A stretch of DNA of 64,000 bases. It comes from Gordonia sp. OPL2. GTDB lineage: Bacteria > Actinomycetota > Actinomycetes > Mycobacteriales > Mycobacteriaceae. Numbering within the stretch: position 1 is the stretch's first letter; each line of letters starts with the position of its first letter. Made by a program: the position numbers and the translations under genes. This document shows positions 1-10,821 of the stretch, piece by piece. The notes below the pieces were generated by a model. That model did no database searches and was not told the origin of the DNA. It saw nothing but the letters and a program-made list of their open reading frames with translations. The stretch covers positions 558,001-622,000 of the forward strand of contig NZ_RKME01000001.1 in assembly GCF_003797825.1 (NCBI RefSeq), given 5' to 3'.

Positions 1-943
1 CCCCCGGCGGCGCCGAGAGAGCGAGGCGCCCGAACTCATCGAGATCGACGCCGAGCATGTCCGCCGTCGACGCCAGTACGGGCGCCCCGTTCAGGGTGCA
101 CACCAGCGGCAGCTGGCGACCGGTCGCGTCCGCGAATCCGGCCACCAGACCGGAGGCGTCGTGCGCCGGCACGTCGGTGACGACGCTGACGACACCTGAG
201 GTGCCCAGGGAGACGATGCAATCGCGGGCTCCGGCGGCCAGGCCCAACGCGGCCGACGCGTTGTCGCCGGCGCCCGCGCCGATGACCGTCCCCGAATCGG
301 TTCGCCCGGCACGATCGGCGGGGCCGAGCACGTGGGGCACGAGCGGACGCCGGCCACCGAATGCCAACTCGAGCAGATCGGTTCGGTAGGAGCCGTCGGC
401 CGCGGCGAAGTATCCGGTCCCGGAGGCATCGCTGCGATCGGTGACGAGCGCATCGATCCCCGGTGCGCCCCTCAGCTGCCACGTCAACCAGTCGTGCGGA
501 AGACACACGGCGGCGGTCGCGTCGGCGAGTTCGGGTTCGTTGTCCGCCATCCACCGCAACTTCGACGCGGTGATCGACGCGACCGGCACCACCCCCACTG
601 CCGACGCCCAACCGTCCGGCCCGCCGAGTTCGTCGACGAGCGCCGAGGCGCTCGCGGCCGAGCGGGTGTCGTTCCACAGCAACGCATTCCGGACCACGAC
701 TCCGTCGCCGTCGAGACAGATCATCCCGTGTTGCTGTCCGCCGACCGAAATCGCGGCGACGTCCTCGAGCCCTCCAACGTCGGCGATCGCGGAGGTCAGG
801 GCCGTCCACCAGTGCCGGGGGTCGACCTCGGTGCCGGGCGGATGCGGCGCCCTGGCGGAACGGACGACCGCGCCGGAGTCAGCGTCGCACACGACGATCT
901 TGCAGGACTGGGTCGAGGAGTCGACCCCGGCGACCAGAGTCAT
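1..943 (-). CDS. xylB: Xylulokinase (FGGY carbohydrate kinase), 3' end beyond window
   Basis: The frame is open from ATG at 943 to the left edge, giving the first 314 residues of an enzyme usually about 460-500 long, so the C-terminal third is missing. It should phosphorylate D-xylulose (or a related ketose) with ATP in the cytoplasm, feeding the pentose phosphate pathway. Visible FGGY features are the N-terminal phosphate loop GVDSSTQS (residues 6-13), SVGGQQHGM, and the mid-protein [11 protein letters not shown] followed by SLGTSG. The ATG overlaps the stop of the upstream mannitol dehydrogenase (ATGA), so the two are translationally coupled. The context, two polyol dehydrogenases plus a polyol ABC importer, favours xylulose as substrate; ribulokinase or glycerol kinase specificity cannot be excluded from sequence alone. 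Confidence 0.85.
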   Translation of the reverse strand, partial: MTLVAGVDSSTQSCKIVVCDADSGAVVRSARAPHPPGTEVDPRHWWTALTSAIADVGGLEDVAAISVGGQQHGMICLDGDGVVVRNALLWNDTRSAASASALVDELGGPDGWASAVGVVPVASITASKLRWMADNEPELADATAAVCLPHDWLTWQLRGAPGIDALVTDRSDASGTGYFAAADGSYRTDLLELAFGGRRPLVPHVLGPADRAGRTDSGTVIGAGAGDNASAALGLAAGARDCIVSLGTSGVVSVVTDVPAHDASGLVAGFADATGRQLPLVCTLNGAPVLASTADMLGVDLDEFGRLALSAPPG

Positions 944-2424
944 CCGAGCAATCCCTCCAGGGTCGCCCGCGCGCCGTCCCGACGCAGCGTGCCGAGCGCG
1001 GCCAGGTAGGGACCGGTGAATCGATCGTCGTCGGCGAGGTCGCCGAACAGGCTGCGGTCGGAGACGAAAGCCAGCGTGTCCGTGCGTGATCGCCGCGCCA
1101 GCGGTACGAGTCGGTCGGCGAGCGGGTCGACGACGGAGATCGCGTCCCCGTTCTCGTCGACCCCCTCGGCGTAGCGGGTCCAACTCGCGACGACCGCGGC
1201 AGCCAGCGTCACGTCGCCACCGGCGGCGAGCCGTTCGCGAATGACGGGGATCAACCATTTGGGGATGCGGTCCGAGGAGTCCTGACACAGGCGCGCGATC
1301 GTGTCGGCGATCGCCGGATTGCCGAAGCGTTCGATGAGGGTCTCGGTGTACTCGTCGAGGTCGACGCCGGGCACGGGGGCGAGCGTCGGCCTGCCCTCGG
1401 ACGCCATGTAGCGCCGCAGCAGTGTCGCGATCAGTGGGTCTGCGGTGGCTTCGTGGACGAAGCGATAACCCATCAGATATCCGAAGTAGCAGAGCGCCTG
1501 ATGGCCGGCGTTGAGCAGTCGGAGCTTCATCAGTTCGTAGGGGGTGACGTCGTCGACGACCTGCACACCGACATCCTCGAGTCGTGGACGGCCCATCGAG
1601 AAGCTGTCCTCGAGCACCCACTGCGTGAACGGCTCGGCGACGACCGGCCACCTGTCATCGATACCGGTGCGGTCGGCCACCTCTGCGCGCAGTTCGGGCG
1701 GCGTCGCCGGCGTGATGCGATCGACCATCGAGTTGGGAAAGGCCGTGTGCTCGCTGATCCAGTCGGCGAGACCGGGATTCTTCAGCCGCGCGAACGCGAG
1801 GAACACCGAGTGTGCCATGTGCCCGTTGCCCTGGATGTTGTCGCAGGACATCACCGTGAACGACTCGACACCGCGCTCGCGTCGTCGGCGCAGAGCCTCG
1901 GTCACGAGTCCGAACACCGTCACGGGCACTGCGCCGTCGGCCAGGTCGGCGACCACGTCGGGTGCGGTGGCGTCGAATTCGCCCGTGGACGGTGAGAAGT
2001 TGTAACCACCCTCGGTCACCGTCAGCGACACGATCCGGGTGTCGGGATCGGCGAGCTTCTCGATGACACGCTCGGGGTCATCGGGTGCGAACAGGAACTC
2101 CCCGATGGAACCGATGACGGATGTCTCGATCGCCCCGTCGGGATGTTTGAGGGTGAGGGTGAACAGCCCGTCCTGCGGGCCGAGGGCGTCGCGCATGCCG
2201 GCGTCCGCCGGACGTACACCCACTCCGCAGATCCCCCAGTCGAGGGAGTCGGGACCGCCCTCGACGAGGAGCCGGTCGAGGTACATCGCCTGGTGTGCGC
2301 GATGGAATCCGCCGACGCCGACATGCACGATGCCGGTCCGCAGACGTTCGCGATCGTAGGTCGGTGTCGCGACGGAGTCGATCTCGGAGAGCGACTTCTG
2401 CTGTAGTTCAACGGTTTCGGTCAC
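940..2424 (-). CDS. Mannitol 2-dehydrogenase family polyol dehydrogenase
   Basis: A 494-residue member of the long-chain mannitol dehydrogenase family, NAD-dependent enzymes oxidising D-mannitol to fructose or D-arabitol to D-xylulose. The N-terminal Rossmann segment is [15 protein letters not shown] (residues 32-46), followed by [11 protein letters not shown] (191-201). The catalytic block is [12 protein letters not shown], with the family lysine at 300 and the NxxH histidine at 309. No zinc site is seen, as expected for the family. It lies between a zinc-dependent polyol dehydrogenase (4-bp overlap) and xylulokinase (4-bp overlap) in one leftward operon. The kinase partner makes D-arabitol or mannitol the best substrate guesses; sequence does not separate them. 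Confidence 0.9.
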   Translation of the reverse strand: MTETVELQQKSLSEIDSVATPTYDRERLRTGIVHVGVGGFHRAHQAMYLDRLLVEGGPDSLDWGICGVGVRPADAGMRDALGPQDGLFTLTLKHPDGAIETSVIGSIGEFLFAPDDPERVIEKLADPDTRIVSLTVTEGGYNFSPSTGEFDATAPDVVADLADGAVPVTVFGLVTEALRRRRERGVESFTVMSCDNIQGNGHMAHSVFLAFARLKNPGLADWISEHTAFPNSMVDRITPATPPELRAEVADRTGIDDRWPVVAEPFTQWVLEDSFSMGRPRLEDVGVQVVDDVTPYELMKLRLLNAGHQALCYFGYLMGYRFVHEATADPLIATLLRRYMASEGRPTLAPVPGVDLDEYTETLIERFGNPAIADTIARLCQDSSDRIPKWLIPVIRERLAAGGDVTLAAAVVASWTRYAEGVDENGDAISVVDPLADRLVPLARRSRTDTLAFVSDRSLFGDLADDDRFTGPYLAALGTLRRDGARATLEGLLG

Positions 2425-3533
2425 AGAGCACTTCCTCGTGTGGTCGGGGTGGCGGACATGGCCGTCGTCGCGTCCGGCGTCGACGGTACGTGAGCTGTGC
2501 CGGGGTGGACCACGGCCTTGATGCTGCCCGGCACTCGATCGGCGTCGAGGGCGGCCCGTACGTCGTCGAGCCCGAACCGCGCGGTGACCATTCCGTCGAG
2601 GTCGACTCGTCCCGACGTGATGAGGGACAGCGCGGTCGGCCAGGTGTTCGCGTAGCGGAACACGCCGGTCAGGACGATCTCGCGATTCTGGATGACGGTG
2701 ACGGGCAAGCTCATGGTGTCCGCACCCATCCCGACCAGGACGACGCGACCCGCCGGCCGCACGGCTCCGATGCCCGCGACGACCGCGGCCTCGACGCCGC
2801 TCGCGTCGATGAACGCATCGACCCGCTCGACGGCCGCCCCCGGCGCGACGACCCGGGTGGCGCCGAAACGTGCCGCCACGTCTCGGCGACGTTCGTCCGG
2901 CTCACTGACGACGATGCGGGTCACGCCGGCGGCGCGCGCCACCTGCGCACACATCAGGCCGATCGGGCCGGCACCGGAGATGAGCACCGAGTCGCCCATA
3001 CCCAGGCCGGCCTTGCGCACTGCGGCGATGCCGACCGACAGTGGTTCGCACAGCGCGGCGGCGTCGTCGCTGACCTCATCGGGCACCGGATGGGCGAAAC
3101 CGGCACCGATGGTGACGAACTCGCACAGGGCACCGTCGACCGGTGGTGTCGCGAAGAACCGCATGTGCGGGCAGAGGTTGTAGTCCCCGCGAAGGGATTC
3201 CTCGCTCGAGGGATCGGGCTGCTGGGGCTCGATGGAGACGCGTTGGCCGACCCGCTCGGGCGGCACCCCGGCACCGACGGCGACCACGGTGCCGGCCGCT
3301 TCGTGCCCGAGTGTCAGTGGTCCCGTCACGACGTGGTCGCCTATGCGTCCGTGACGCAGATAGTGCGCGTCCGACCCGCAGACACCCACGGCACTCACAT
3401 GGATGAGCACCTCGCCCGGCCCGGCTACCGGAACCGGCCGGTCCTCGACCGTCAGACGGCCGTCGGGGTACAGAACGCTCGCCCGCATGGTGGTGATCGT
3501 CGGGTCACTCCGGGAATCGACTGTTGCGTGCAT
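2421..3533 (-). CDS. Zinc-dependent sorbitol/alditol dehydrogenase (MDR superfamily)
   Basis: Medium-chain alcohol dehydrogenase that oxidises a polyol such as sorbitol or xylitol to a ketose with NAD. Numbered from the internal ATG at 3488, the catalytic zinc ligands are C37 (GVCGSD), H62 and E63 (GHE) with E148 (LCEPL); the nucleotide loop is SGAGPIGLM (171-179). The stretch NLCPHMRFFATPPVDG is characteristic of sorbitol dehydrogenases, and the four-cysteine structural zinc loop of classical ADHs is absent. The ATG at 3533 has GGAAA a few bases upstream and gives 370 residues. The ATG at 3488 gives 355 and matches the usual family start. A still longer frame to 3626 would run into the divergent regulator and is rejected. 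First gene of the leftward polyol operon. Confidence 0.88.
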   Translation of the reverse strand: MHATVDSRSDPTITTMRASVLYPDGRLTVEDRPVPVAGPGEVLIHVSAVGVCGSDAHYLRHGRIGDHVVTGPLTLGHEAAGTVVAVGAGVPPERVGQRVSIEPQQPDPSSEESLRGDYNLCPHMRFFATPPVDGALCEFVTIGAGFAHPVPDEVSDDAAALCEPLSVGIAAVRKAGLGMGDSVLISGAGPIGLMCAQVARAAGVTRIVVSEPDERRRDVAARFGATRVVAPGAAVERVDAFIDASGVEAAVVAGIGAVRPAGRVVLVGMGADTMSLPVTVIQNREIVLTGVFRYANTWPTALSLITSGRVDLDGMVTARFGLDDVRAALDADRVPGSIKAVVHPGTAHVPSTPDATTAMSATPTTRGSAL

Positions 3534-3552
3534 CACATTTCCGATGTTAGCG

Positions 3553-3589
3553 TATTGAGCAATATTCCGGCCAGTGAGCAAATGCTCAC
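3553..3589. promoter_or_regulatory. Candidate operator pair for the divergent polyol operons
   Basis: The divergent gap holds two inverted repeats. One is TATTG-AG-CAATA at 3553-3564; the other is a perfect GTGAGCA-AA-TGCTCAC at 3574-3589. Both contain the half-site TGAGCAA. They lie 20-40 bases from either start codon, where a repressor or activator could control both operons. The SorC-type regulator encoded immediately to the right is the obvious ligand-responsive candidate. This is inferred from position and symmetry only. Confidence 0.6.
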
Positions 3590-3609
3590 ACTGACTGCGA
3601 GGCGGATGG

Positions 3610-4599
3610 ATGACCTCTCCCACCAAGACGACCCCGGACAGCGGTCACGACCTGCGACTGCTCGTCCGCGCGGCGACGATGTACCACTTGGAAGGTCTGA
3701 CCCAGGCGGAAATCGCCTCCCGTCTGGGTGTCTCCCGTCCCACCGCGGGTCGGCTCGTCGCCCGGGCCCGCGCACAGGGACTCGTTCAGGTGACCGTCAC
3801 CGCACCCGCCCATCTCGGCCGGTCGATCCACACCGAGGTCGAGCGTCAGGTCGAGGAGGTCTTCGGCCTCGACGAGGTGCTCGTGATCGACGAGATCGCC
3901 GACGGCACCGCCTCCGGTAACGCCGCACTCGGCCGTGCAGGCGCCTCGGTCCTGACCCGTCGCATCCAGCCGACCGACGTGCTCGGTTTCACCTGGGGAC
4001 CCGAGCAGGTCGCCGTCGCCGACGCGATGTCGGCCAACTCGTCGTGCCGGCAGGTGGTCCAGATGGACGGCTCGATGACCTCCGTCGAATACCACACCGG
4101 TGTCGACCACGCCCTCGCACGACTCTCCGACAGACTGCACGCGCAGCCGATGCGACTGGTCGCCCCGCTCTACGCGGATTCCGAGACCGTCGCCGCCCTG
4201 CAACGCGATTCGATTCTCTCGCAGTCGTTGTCGGCGGCGCGCTCGGCCAACGTGATGCTCTTCGGCGTCGGTTCGGTGTCGACGTCGACAACGCTGTTCG
4301 AGGGCGCCTTCATCGACGCGATCGTGCTCGACGAGCTCGACGCACTCGCCGCGGTCGGCGAGATCGGCGGCCGCTTCTATGACGCCCACGGCGTCGCCGT
4401 GGACTCCACCCTGGTGGACCGGACGGTGTCCGTACCGCTGGACTCGGTGCGCGCCTGCCCGACGTCCATCCTCGTGTCCGGCGGAGAACACCGCCGCGAC
4501 TCCATCCTGGGCGCCCTTCGCGGCGGATACGCGACGATCCTCGTCACCGACCTCCCCACCGCCGAATGGCTTGTCGCTGAACAGAAAGGTGAACACTGA
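3610..4599 (+). CDS. SorC/DeoR-type sugar-responsive transcriptional regulator
   Basis: A 329-residue regulator of the SorC family. An N-terminal helix-turn-helix (residues about 29-50, LTQAEIASRLGVSRPTAGRL) binds DNA, and the rest is the sugar-phosphate-sensing domain related to phosphosugar isomerases. The family typically controls polyol or pentose operons and is tuned by a phosphorylated sugar or free polyol. It heads the ABC transporter operon: its TGA shares one base with the ATG of the binding protein at 4599, so regulator and transporter are co-translated. It diverges from the dehydrogenase/kinase operon. Whether it activates or represses cannot be read from the sequence. Confidence 0.9.
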   Translation: MTSPTKTTPDSGHDLRLLVRAATMYHLEGLTQAEIASRLGVSRPTAGRLVARARAQGLVQVTVTAPAHLGRSIHTEVERQVEEVFGLDEVLVIDEIADGTASGNAALGRAGASVLTRRIQPTDVLGFTWGPEQVAVADAMSANSSCRQVVQMDGSMTSVEYHTGVDHALARLSDRLHAQPMRLVAPLYADSETVAALQRDSILSQSLSAARSANVMLFGVGSVSTSTTLFEGAFIDAIVLDELDALAAVGEIGGRFYDAHGVAVDSTLVDRTVSVPLDSVRACPTSILVSGGEHRRDSILGALRGGYATILVTDLPTAEWLVAEQKGEH

Positions 4600-5987
4600 T
4601 GGCCGACGGACCCAAGGTCACACGGCGGATCGGACGGGCCTCCCGCCGGGCCCGTACCTACGCCGTGTCGATGGCCGCCGCATTCGCACTCGTCGCCACG
4701 GGGTGTTCCGGCGCCGGCTCGTTCACGGACGGGGGCGGCGATTCCGTGACCGTGGCGATGGTGTCGAACTCACAGATGCAGGACGCCGTGCAACTGTCGA
4801 GTCAGTTCGAGCAGCAGAACCCGGGTATCAAACTCAAGTTCGTCACGCTGTCGGAGAACGAGGCACGCGCCAAGATCACCGCGTCGGTCTCCACCGGCGG
4901 CGGCGAGTTCGACGTGGTGATGATCAGCAACTACGAGACGCCGATGTGGGCGGAGAACGGCTGGCTGGTCAACCTCAGCCCATACATGGACGCCGATCCC
5001 ACGTACGACTCCGACGACTTCATCCCCACGCTCAAGAGCGCACTCTCCTACCAGGGTTCGATGTACTCGGCGCCGTTCTACGGCGAGTCCTCGTTCCTGA
5101 TGTACAACAAGAAGATGTTCGCCGACGCGGGGGTCTCCCTGCCGGCGAACCCGACCTGGCCGCAGGTGCGTGACGCCGCGGCCGCCCTGACCCGCGGTGA
5201 CGTCTCCGGCATCTGTCTGCGTGGCAAGCCGGGCTGGGGCGAGTTGCTGGCGCCGCTGGACACCGTCATCAATGCGTTCGGTGGGCGCTGGTACGACGAG
5301 GACTGGAACGCGCAACTGACCAGTCCCGAGGTCGAAGCGGCGGTGAAGTTCTATGTCGACACGGTCCGCAAGTACGGCGAACCCGGTGCCGCCTCGTCCG
5401 GCTTCCAGGAATGCGGAAACCTGTTGTCGCAGGGCCAGACCGCCATGTGGTACGACGCGACGTCGGCGGTGTCGGTGCTCGAGAGCCCGGATACGTCCAC
5501 CATCGCGGGCGATGTCGGCTATCTTCCCGCACCGAGTATGGCCAAGTCCGACAACGGGTGGCTCTACACCTGGTCGCTGGGCATCCCCACCAGCAGCACG
5601 AAGCGCGACGACGCCTGGAAGTTCATCGACTGGATGACCAATCGTGACTACATCAAGCACGTGTCGGACACGTTGGGCGCCACGCATATCCCGCCCGGCA
5701 GCCGGATGTCCACCTATCAGCTGCCGGCCTACCAGGCGATCTCCAAGCCGTTCGCCGACGCGACACTGTCCGCGATGACCACCGCGAACCAGTTGAAGCC
5801 GACGCTGCAGCCGGTGCCCTACACGGGCATCCAGTTCCTCGCGATCCCGGAGTTCCAGGATCTGGGAACCCGTGTCAGTCAGCAGATCTCGGCCGCGATT
5901 GCCGGTCAGATCAGCGTCGAGGACGCGCTGGCACAGTCACAGAAGTATGCCGAGCAGGTCGGCAAGACCTATCAGAAGGAGAGGTGA
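4599..5987 (+). CDS. Polyol ABC transporter substrate-binding lipoprotein (SmoE-like)
   Basis: A 462-residue extracellular solute-binding protein of the MalE/SmoE cluster. The signal peptide is twin-arginine-rich at the start and ends in the lipobox LVATGC, so C36 should be lipidated and the protein anchored outside the cytoplasmic membrane. The mature part shows family features such as FEQQNPGIKLKF, a body rich in aromatic residues, and a C-terminal region with FQDLGTRVSQQISAAIAG. It captures a polyol (mannitol, sorbitol or arabitol judging from neighbouring dehydrogenases) and delivers it to the two permeases encoded next. Start ATG overlaps the regulator stop by one base. Confidence 0.9.
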   Translation: MADGPKVTRRIGRASRRARTYAVSMAAAFALVATGCSGAGSFTDGGGDSVTVAMVSNSQMQDAVQLSSQFEQQNPGIKLKFVTLSENEARAKITASVSTGGGEFDVVMISNYETPMWAENGWLVNLSPYMDADPTYDSDDFIPTLKSALSYQGSMYSAPFYGESSFLMYNKKMFADAGVSLPANPTWPQVRDAAAALTRGDVSGICLRGKPGWGELLAPLDTVINAFGGRWYDEDWNAQLTSPEVEAAVKFYVDTVRKYGEPGAASSGFQECGNLLSQGQTAMWYDATSAVSVLESPDTSTIAGDVGYLPAPSMAKSDNGWLYTWSLGIPTSSTKRDDAWKFIDWMTNRDYIKHVSDTLGATHIPPGSRMSTYQLPAYQAISKPFADATLSAMTTANQLKPTLQPVPYTGIQFLAIPEFQDLGTRVSQQISAAIAGQISVEDALAQSQKYAEQVGKTYQKER

Positions 5988-5990
5988 GAC

Positions 5991-6950
5991 GTGGCCACCG
6001 CACTCGCCCAACCAGGGGCCGATCCACAACCGCGATCCGACGCACCGTTGAGCTCACAACGAGATCACATCTCGCGGGCCGAGGGTTGGCGCCGCCGCGG
6101 ACCGCTTCTGCCCGCCCTGATCTTCATGATCGTGGTGACACAGATCCCGTTCCTGTTCACCCTGTTCTATTCGACCCAGTCATGGAACCTGGTCCGTCCG
6201 GGTTCGCGAGCGTTCGTCGGGATCGACAACTATGTCGCGGTGTTCACCGATGCCCAGTTCTGGCGGGTGACGCTCAACACGATCCTGCTGATCGTCGGCA
6301 CGGTCATCGCGTCGGTCCTCCTCGGTCTGGTCTTCGCGCTGCTGCTCGACCGTAAGTTCCTGGGGCGCGGGATCGTTCGCACGTTGTTGATCACCCCGTT
6401 CCTCGTGACCCCGGTCGCCGCGGCGCTGCTGTGGAAGACGAGCCTGCTCTCGCCGACCAACGGCCTGGTGAACTGGCTGCTCAGTCCCTTCGGCGTCCAC
6501 ACCGACTGGCTCAGCCAGTACCCGCTGATGAGCGTGATCGCGGAACTGGTGTGGCAGTGGACGCCGTTCATGATGCTGCTCATCCTGGCCGGGCTGCAGT
6601 CGATGCCGCAGGACATCCAGGAGGCCGCCCGCGTGGACGGGGCGACGAGTTTCCGGTTGTTTCGCGAACTGACCCTGCCGCATCTTCGCCGGTTCATCGA
6701 GCTCGGTGCGGTGCTGGGTGCGATCTACCTGGTCAACACGTTCGACGCGGTCTACATGATGACCTCGGGCGGTCCCGGGGTGTCCTCGGCGAACCTGCCG
6801 TTCTACATCTATCAGCGCGCCTTCCTGGGATTCGACATCGGACAGGCCGCAGCCATGGGCGTGGTCACCGTGATCGGCACGATCGTCGTCGCTTCACTGG
6901 CCCTGCGCCTGATCTTCAAGAGCTTCACCGGAAACGAGGAGGCGGCCTGA
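5991..6950 (+). CDS. Polyol ABC transporter permease (SmoF/MalF-like)
   Basis: A 319-residue inner-membrane permease with about six transmembrane helices. The EAA loop that contacts the ATPase is visible as EAARVDGA near residues 211-218. The GTG start at 5991 sits just after the binding-protein stop and is preceded by the purine-rich ribosome site AAGGAGAGG. The first 35 residues are a hydrophilic cytoplasmic extension before the first helix. It pairs with the downstream permease to form the membrane channel of a carbohydrate importer of the CUT1 class. The stop codon overlaps the ATG of the next gene. Confidence 0.93.
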   Translation: MATALAQPGADPQPRSDAPLSSQRDHISRAEGWRRRGPLLPALIFMIVVTQIPFLFTLFYSTQSWNLVRPGSRAFVGIDNYVAVFTDAQFWRVTLNTILLIVGTVIASVLLGLVFALLLDRKFLGRGIVRTLLITPFLVTPVAAALLWKTSLLSPTNGLVNWLLSPFGVHTDWLSQYPLMSVIAELVWQWTPFMMLLILAGLQSMPQDIQEAARVDGATSFRLFRELTLPHLRRFIELGAVLGAIYLVNTFDAVYMMTSGGPGVSSANLPFYIYQRAFLGFDIGQAAAMGVVTVIGTIVVASLALRLIFKSFTGNEEAA

Positions 6951-7828
6951 TGACCACCACCAGTCCCACCCGCGCGTCGTCGTCGACGACCATCGACGGG
7001 GTGGAGATCACCCGACGGCGCAACCCGCGCGCGTCGCTGCTGACCGCCTTCACCTGGATCCTGGCACTGGGCTTCTTCTTCCCGGTGCTGTGGATGGTGC
7101 TCACCGCGTTCAAACAGGAGAGCGACGCGGCGACGAACCCGCCGACGTTCATCTTCACCCCCACCCTCGACCAGTTCAAAGAGGTCTTCGACGCGGGTAT
7201 CGCCACACCGCTGCTGAACTCGTTGTTCGCGACCATCGTCTCCACCATTCTGGTACTGGCTCTGGGTGTTCCGGCGGCTTTCGCACTGTCGCTGCGCCCC
7301 GTCCGCAAGACCCAGGACGCGCTGTTCTTCTTCATCAGCACCAAGATGTTGCCGATCGTCGCCGCAATCATCCCGCTCTACGTCATCGTCGGCCGCATCG
7401 GGATGCTCGACAACATCTGGACCCTGGTCATCCTCTACACCGCGATGAACCTGCCCATCGCGGTGTGGATGATGCGATCGTTCTTCCTCGAGGTGCCCGG
7501 TGAACTGTTGGAGGCGGCCAGCATCGACGGTGCGAGCCTGTGGACCTCGGTCCGCGAGGTGATCCTGCCGCTGATCTCCCCCGGCATCGCCGCCACCGCA
7601 CTGATCTGCGTGATCTTCTCGTGGAACGAGTTCTTCTTCGCCGTCAACATGACCGCCGTCAACGCCCAGACGATGCCGGTGTTCCTCACCGGCTTCATGT
7701 CCGGGCAGGGCCTGTACTGGGCGCAACTGTCGGCCGCCTCCGTCCTGGCAGCACTGCCGGTCGTCATCTGCGGCTGGATCGCGCAGAACAAACTCGTCCG
7801 CGGCCTCTCGTTTGGTGCCATCAAGTAG
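6950..7828 (+). CDS. Polyol ABC transporter permease (SmoG/MalG-like)
   Basis: A 292-residue second permease of the CUT1 importer. The start is the ATG at 6950, one base overlapping the previous TGA. The open frame extends further upstream to 6431, but that part lies inside the first permease gene in another frame and is not real. Six hydrophobic helices are evident, and the EAA loop reads LLEAASIDGASLW. The C-terminus RGLSFGAIK is typical of MalG-type permeases. It works with the upstream permease, the lipoprotein receptor and the downstream ATPase. Confidence 0.93.
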   Translation: MTTTSPTRASSSTTIDGVEITRRRNPRASLLTAFTWILALGFFFPVLWMVLTAFKQESDAATNPPTFIFTPTLDQFKEVFDAGIATPLLNSLFATIVSTILVLALGVPAAFALSLRPVRKTQDALFFFISTKMLPIVAAIIPLYVIVGRIGMLDNIWTLVILYTAMNLPIAVWMMRSFFLEVPGELLEAASIDGASLWTSVREVILPLISPGIAATALICVIFSWNEFFFAVNMTAVNAQTMPVFLTGFMSGQGLYWAQLSAASVLAALPVVICGWIAQNKLVRGLSFGAIK

Positions 7829-7880
7829 CCGCAGCCGGCCCGCCCTCCCCCATCACTTCCTCGAATCAGGAGCAACCACC

Positions 7881-8984
<1,104 letters not shown>

Positions 8985-9016
8985 GCGCAGCCCCGTCGAT
9001 CGGCGGTGGGCGCTGC

Positions 9017-9022
9017 TATTGT
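9017..9022 (+). promoter_or_regulatory. -10 element of the alpha/beta hydrolase gene
   Basis: TATTGT lies 32 bases before the TTG start at 9054. A GTG at 9006 lies upstream of this element, so it could not be on the transcript; this supports the TTG start, which has AGAGGAG seven bases before it. Confidence 0.4.
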
Positions 9023-9053
9023 TACTGCGCCCACCGCACAGAGGAGCGCCCGG

Positions 9054-10778
9054 TTGACGACCGACGACGAGAACTCGACCACTGCCGCCGATCCCGCTCC
9101 CGCTGACGACGGCGACGACGCTGAGCACGGGCGTGTGTCCGGGTGGTGGCGCCGGCACCGACGCCGGTACGCCTATGCGGGTCTGGTCGTCGCGGTGGTG
9201 TTCCTGTGGTTCTCGCTGACCCCGTCACTCCTGCCCCGAGGAGCGTTCTTCCAGGGCGTCGTCAGCGGCGCATCGGCGGCCGTCGGCTACTGCCTCGGGG
9301 TGTTCGGCACCTGGCTCGCACGGTTCATGATCTCGCGCGACGAGCCCTGGCGCCCCGCCGGTCGTCGGGCCTGGATTCTGCTCGGGGCCGCCGCGGCGAT
9401 CGGGACCGCGGCGATGTTGTTCTGGTTCGCGCAGTGGCAGAACGACATCCGTGGGCTGATGGGTGTCGATCAACTCGGCTGGCCGGCCTATCCCCTCGTC
9501 GCCCTGGTGGCGCTGATCGTGTTCGTCCTGCTGATGAGTCTGGGACAGGCCTTCGCCTACGCGGTCCGCTGGTCGGTGCGACAGCTCAACCGCGTCGCCC
9601 CGCCGCGGATCTCCGCGGTGATCGGTGCGGGCCTGGTGGTGGCATTGACCGTCTTCGTTCTCAACGGCGTCGTCGCGAAATACTCGATGCAGTGGCTGAA
9701 CTCGAGTTTCGCCGCCGCGAACGACGAGACGCGCGCCGAGACCTCGCCGCCCGTCTCCGGGCTGCGATCGGGCGGCCCCGGGTCGCTCGTCTCATGGGAT
9801 TCCCTCGGCCGCGAGGGTCGGGTGTTCATCTCCCGCGGGCCGGATGTCGGCGCCCTGACACAGTTCAACAGCGCTCCGGCCACCGAGCCGATCCGCGTGT
9901 ACGCGGGGCTCGAATCCGCCGATTCCATCCGGGAGACCGCAGAACTCGCGGCCGACGAGCTGGTCCGTACCGGCGGCCTGCAGCGGGCGATCGTGGTGGT
10001 CGGTTCCACGACCGGCAGCGGATGGGTCAACAAGGCGACCGTCGACTCGTTGGAGTACATGTACAACGGCGACATCGCGACCGTGAGCATGCAGTACTCC
10101 TACCTACCGAGTTGGCTGTCGTTCCTGGTCGACAAGGAGCGCGCACGGCAAGCGGGCCGCGCACTGTTCGAGGCGGTGTCCGAACGTGTGCAGACGGTGC
10201 CCGAGGCGGAACGTCCCAAGCTCGTCGTCTTCGGTGAGAGCCTCGGATCCTTCGCCGGCGAGGCGGCTTTCGGCACCATCCCGGCGCTGGCGGCACGAAC
10301 CGACGGCGCGCTGTTCAGCGGACCGACGTTCAACAACACGCTGTGGGACGACACCACCCGCAATCGTGATCCGGGTTCGCCGCAGGTCTTGCCGGTGTAT
10401 GACGACGGATCGCAGGTCCGGTTCATCGCCGACGAGACCGACCTGGATCATCCGGACACCCCCTGGAAGTCCTCCCGGGTGGTCTATCTACAGCACGCCA
10501 GCGACCCGATCACCTGGTGGAGTCCTCGGCTCATCCTCAACGAGCCGGACTGGTTGCGCGAACCCCGCGGCCGGGATGTGTTGTCCTCCACACGGTGGAT
10601 ACCGTTCGTGACCTTCTTGCAGGTGTCGGCGGACATGGCGGTCGCGGTCAACGTGCCGGACGGGCACGGGCACGACTACCTGTCCGCGATCCCCTACGCC
10701 TGGGCGGCGATGCTGCAACCACCGAACTGGACCGACGCCAAGACCGAGGCCCTGCTACCTCGACTCACCCGCGACTGA
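9054..10778 (+). CDS. Membrane-anchored alpha/beta hydrolase family protein
   Basis: About 574 residues. The N-terminal third has several hydrophobic helices (first near FLWFSLTPSLLPRG), matching the N-terminal domain of the actinobacterial membrane alpha/beta-hydrolase family. The C-terminal half is a hydrolase-like domain with the nucleophile elbow GESLG (Ser near residue 396) and a C-terminal histidine in DGHGHDY. Substrate is unknown; an esterase or lipase acting at the membrane is plausible but unproven. The start was set to TTG at 9054 because AGAGGAG precedes it with good spacing; an in-frame GTG at 9006 is the alternative. It stands alone, convergent with the NTF2-like gene. Confidence 0.8.
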   Translation: MTTDDENSTTAADPAPADDGDDAEHGRVSGWWRRHRRRYAYAGLVVAVVFLWFSLTPSLLPRGAFFQGVVSGASAAVGYCLGVFGTWLARFMISRDEPWRPAGRRAWILLGAAAAIGTAAMLFWFAQWQNDIRGLMGVDQLGWPAYPLVALVALIVFVLLMSLGQAFAYAVRWSVRQLNRVAPPRISAVIGAGLVVALTVFVLNGVVAKYSMQWLNSSFAAANDETRAETSPPVSGLRSGGPGSLVSWDSLGREGRVFISRGPDVGALTQFNSAPATEPIRVYAGLESADSIRETAELAADELVRTGGLQRAIVVVGSTTGSGWVNKATVDSLEYMYNGDIATVSMQYSYLPSWLSFLVDKERARQAGRALFEAVSERVQTVPEAERPKLVVFGESLGSFAGEAAFGTIPALAARTDGALFSGPTFNNTLWDDTTRNRDPGSPQVLPVYDDGSQVRFIADETDLDHPDTPWKSSRVVYLQHASDPITWWSPRLILNEPDWLREPRGRDVLSSTRWIPFVTFLQVSADMAVAVNVPDGHGHDYLSAIPYAWAAMLQPPNWTDAKTEALLPRLTRD

Positions 10779-10821
10779 GCCGACTGCGATCGGCACCCGC
10801 GCCGGATCTGCGGAGCGACGG

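Noticed and set aside
3586..4596. 336-residue frame antisense to the SorC regulator gene
   Set aside because: High-GC antisense shadow. It has low-complexity Arg/Gly/Asp composition and no domain, while the sense strand encodes a full regulator.
6431..6949. N-terminal extension of the second polyol permease
   Set aside because: This part lies inside the first permease gene in a different frame. The ATG at 6950 overlaps the upstream stop, as the other genes of the operon do.
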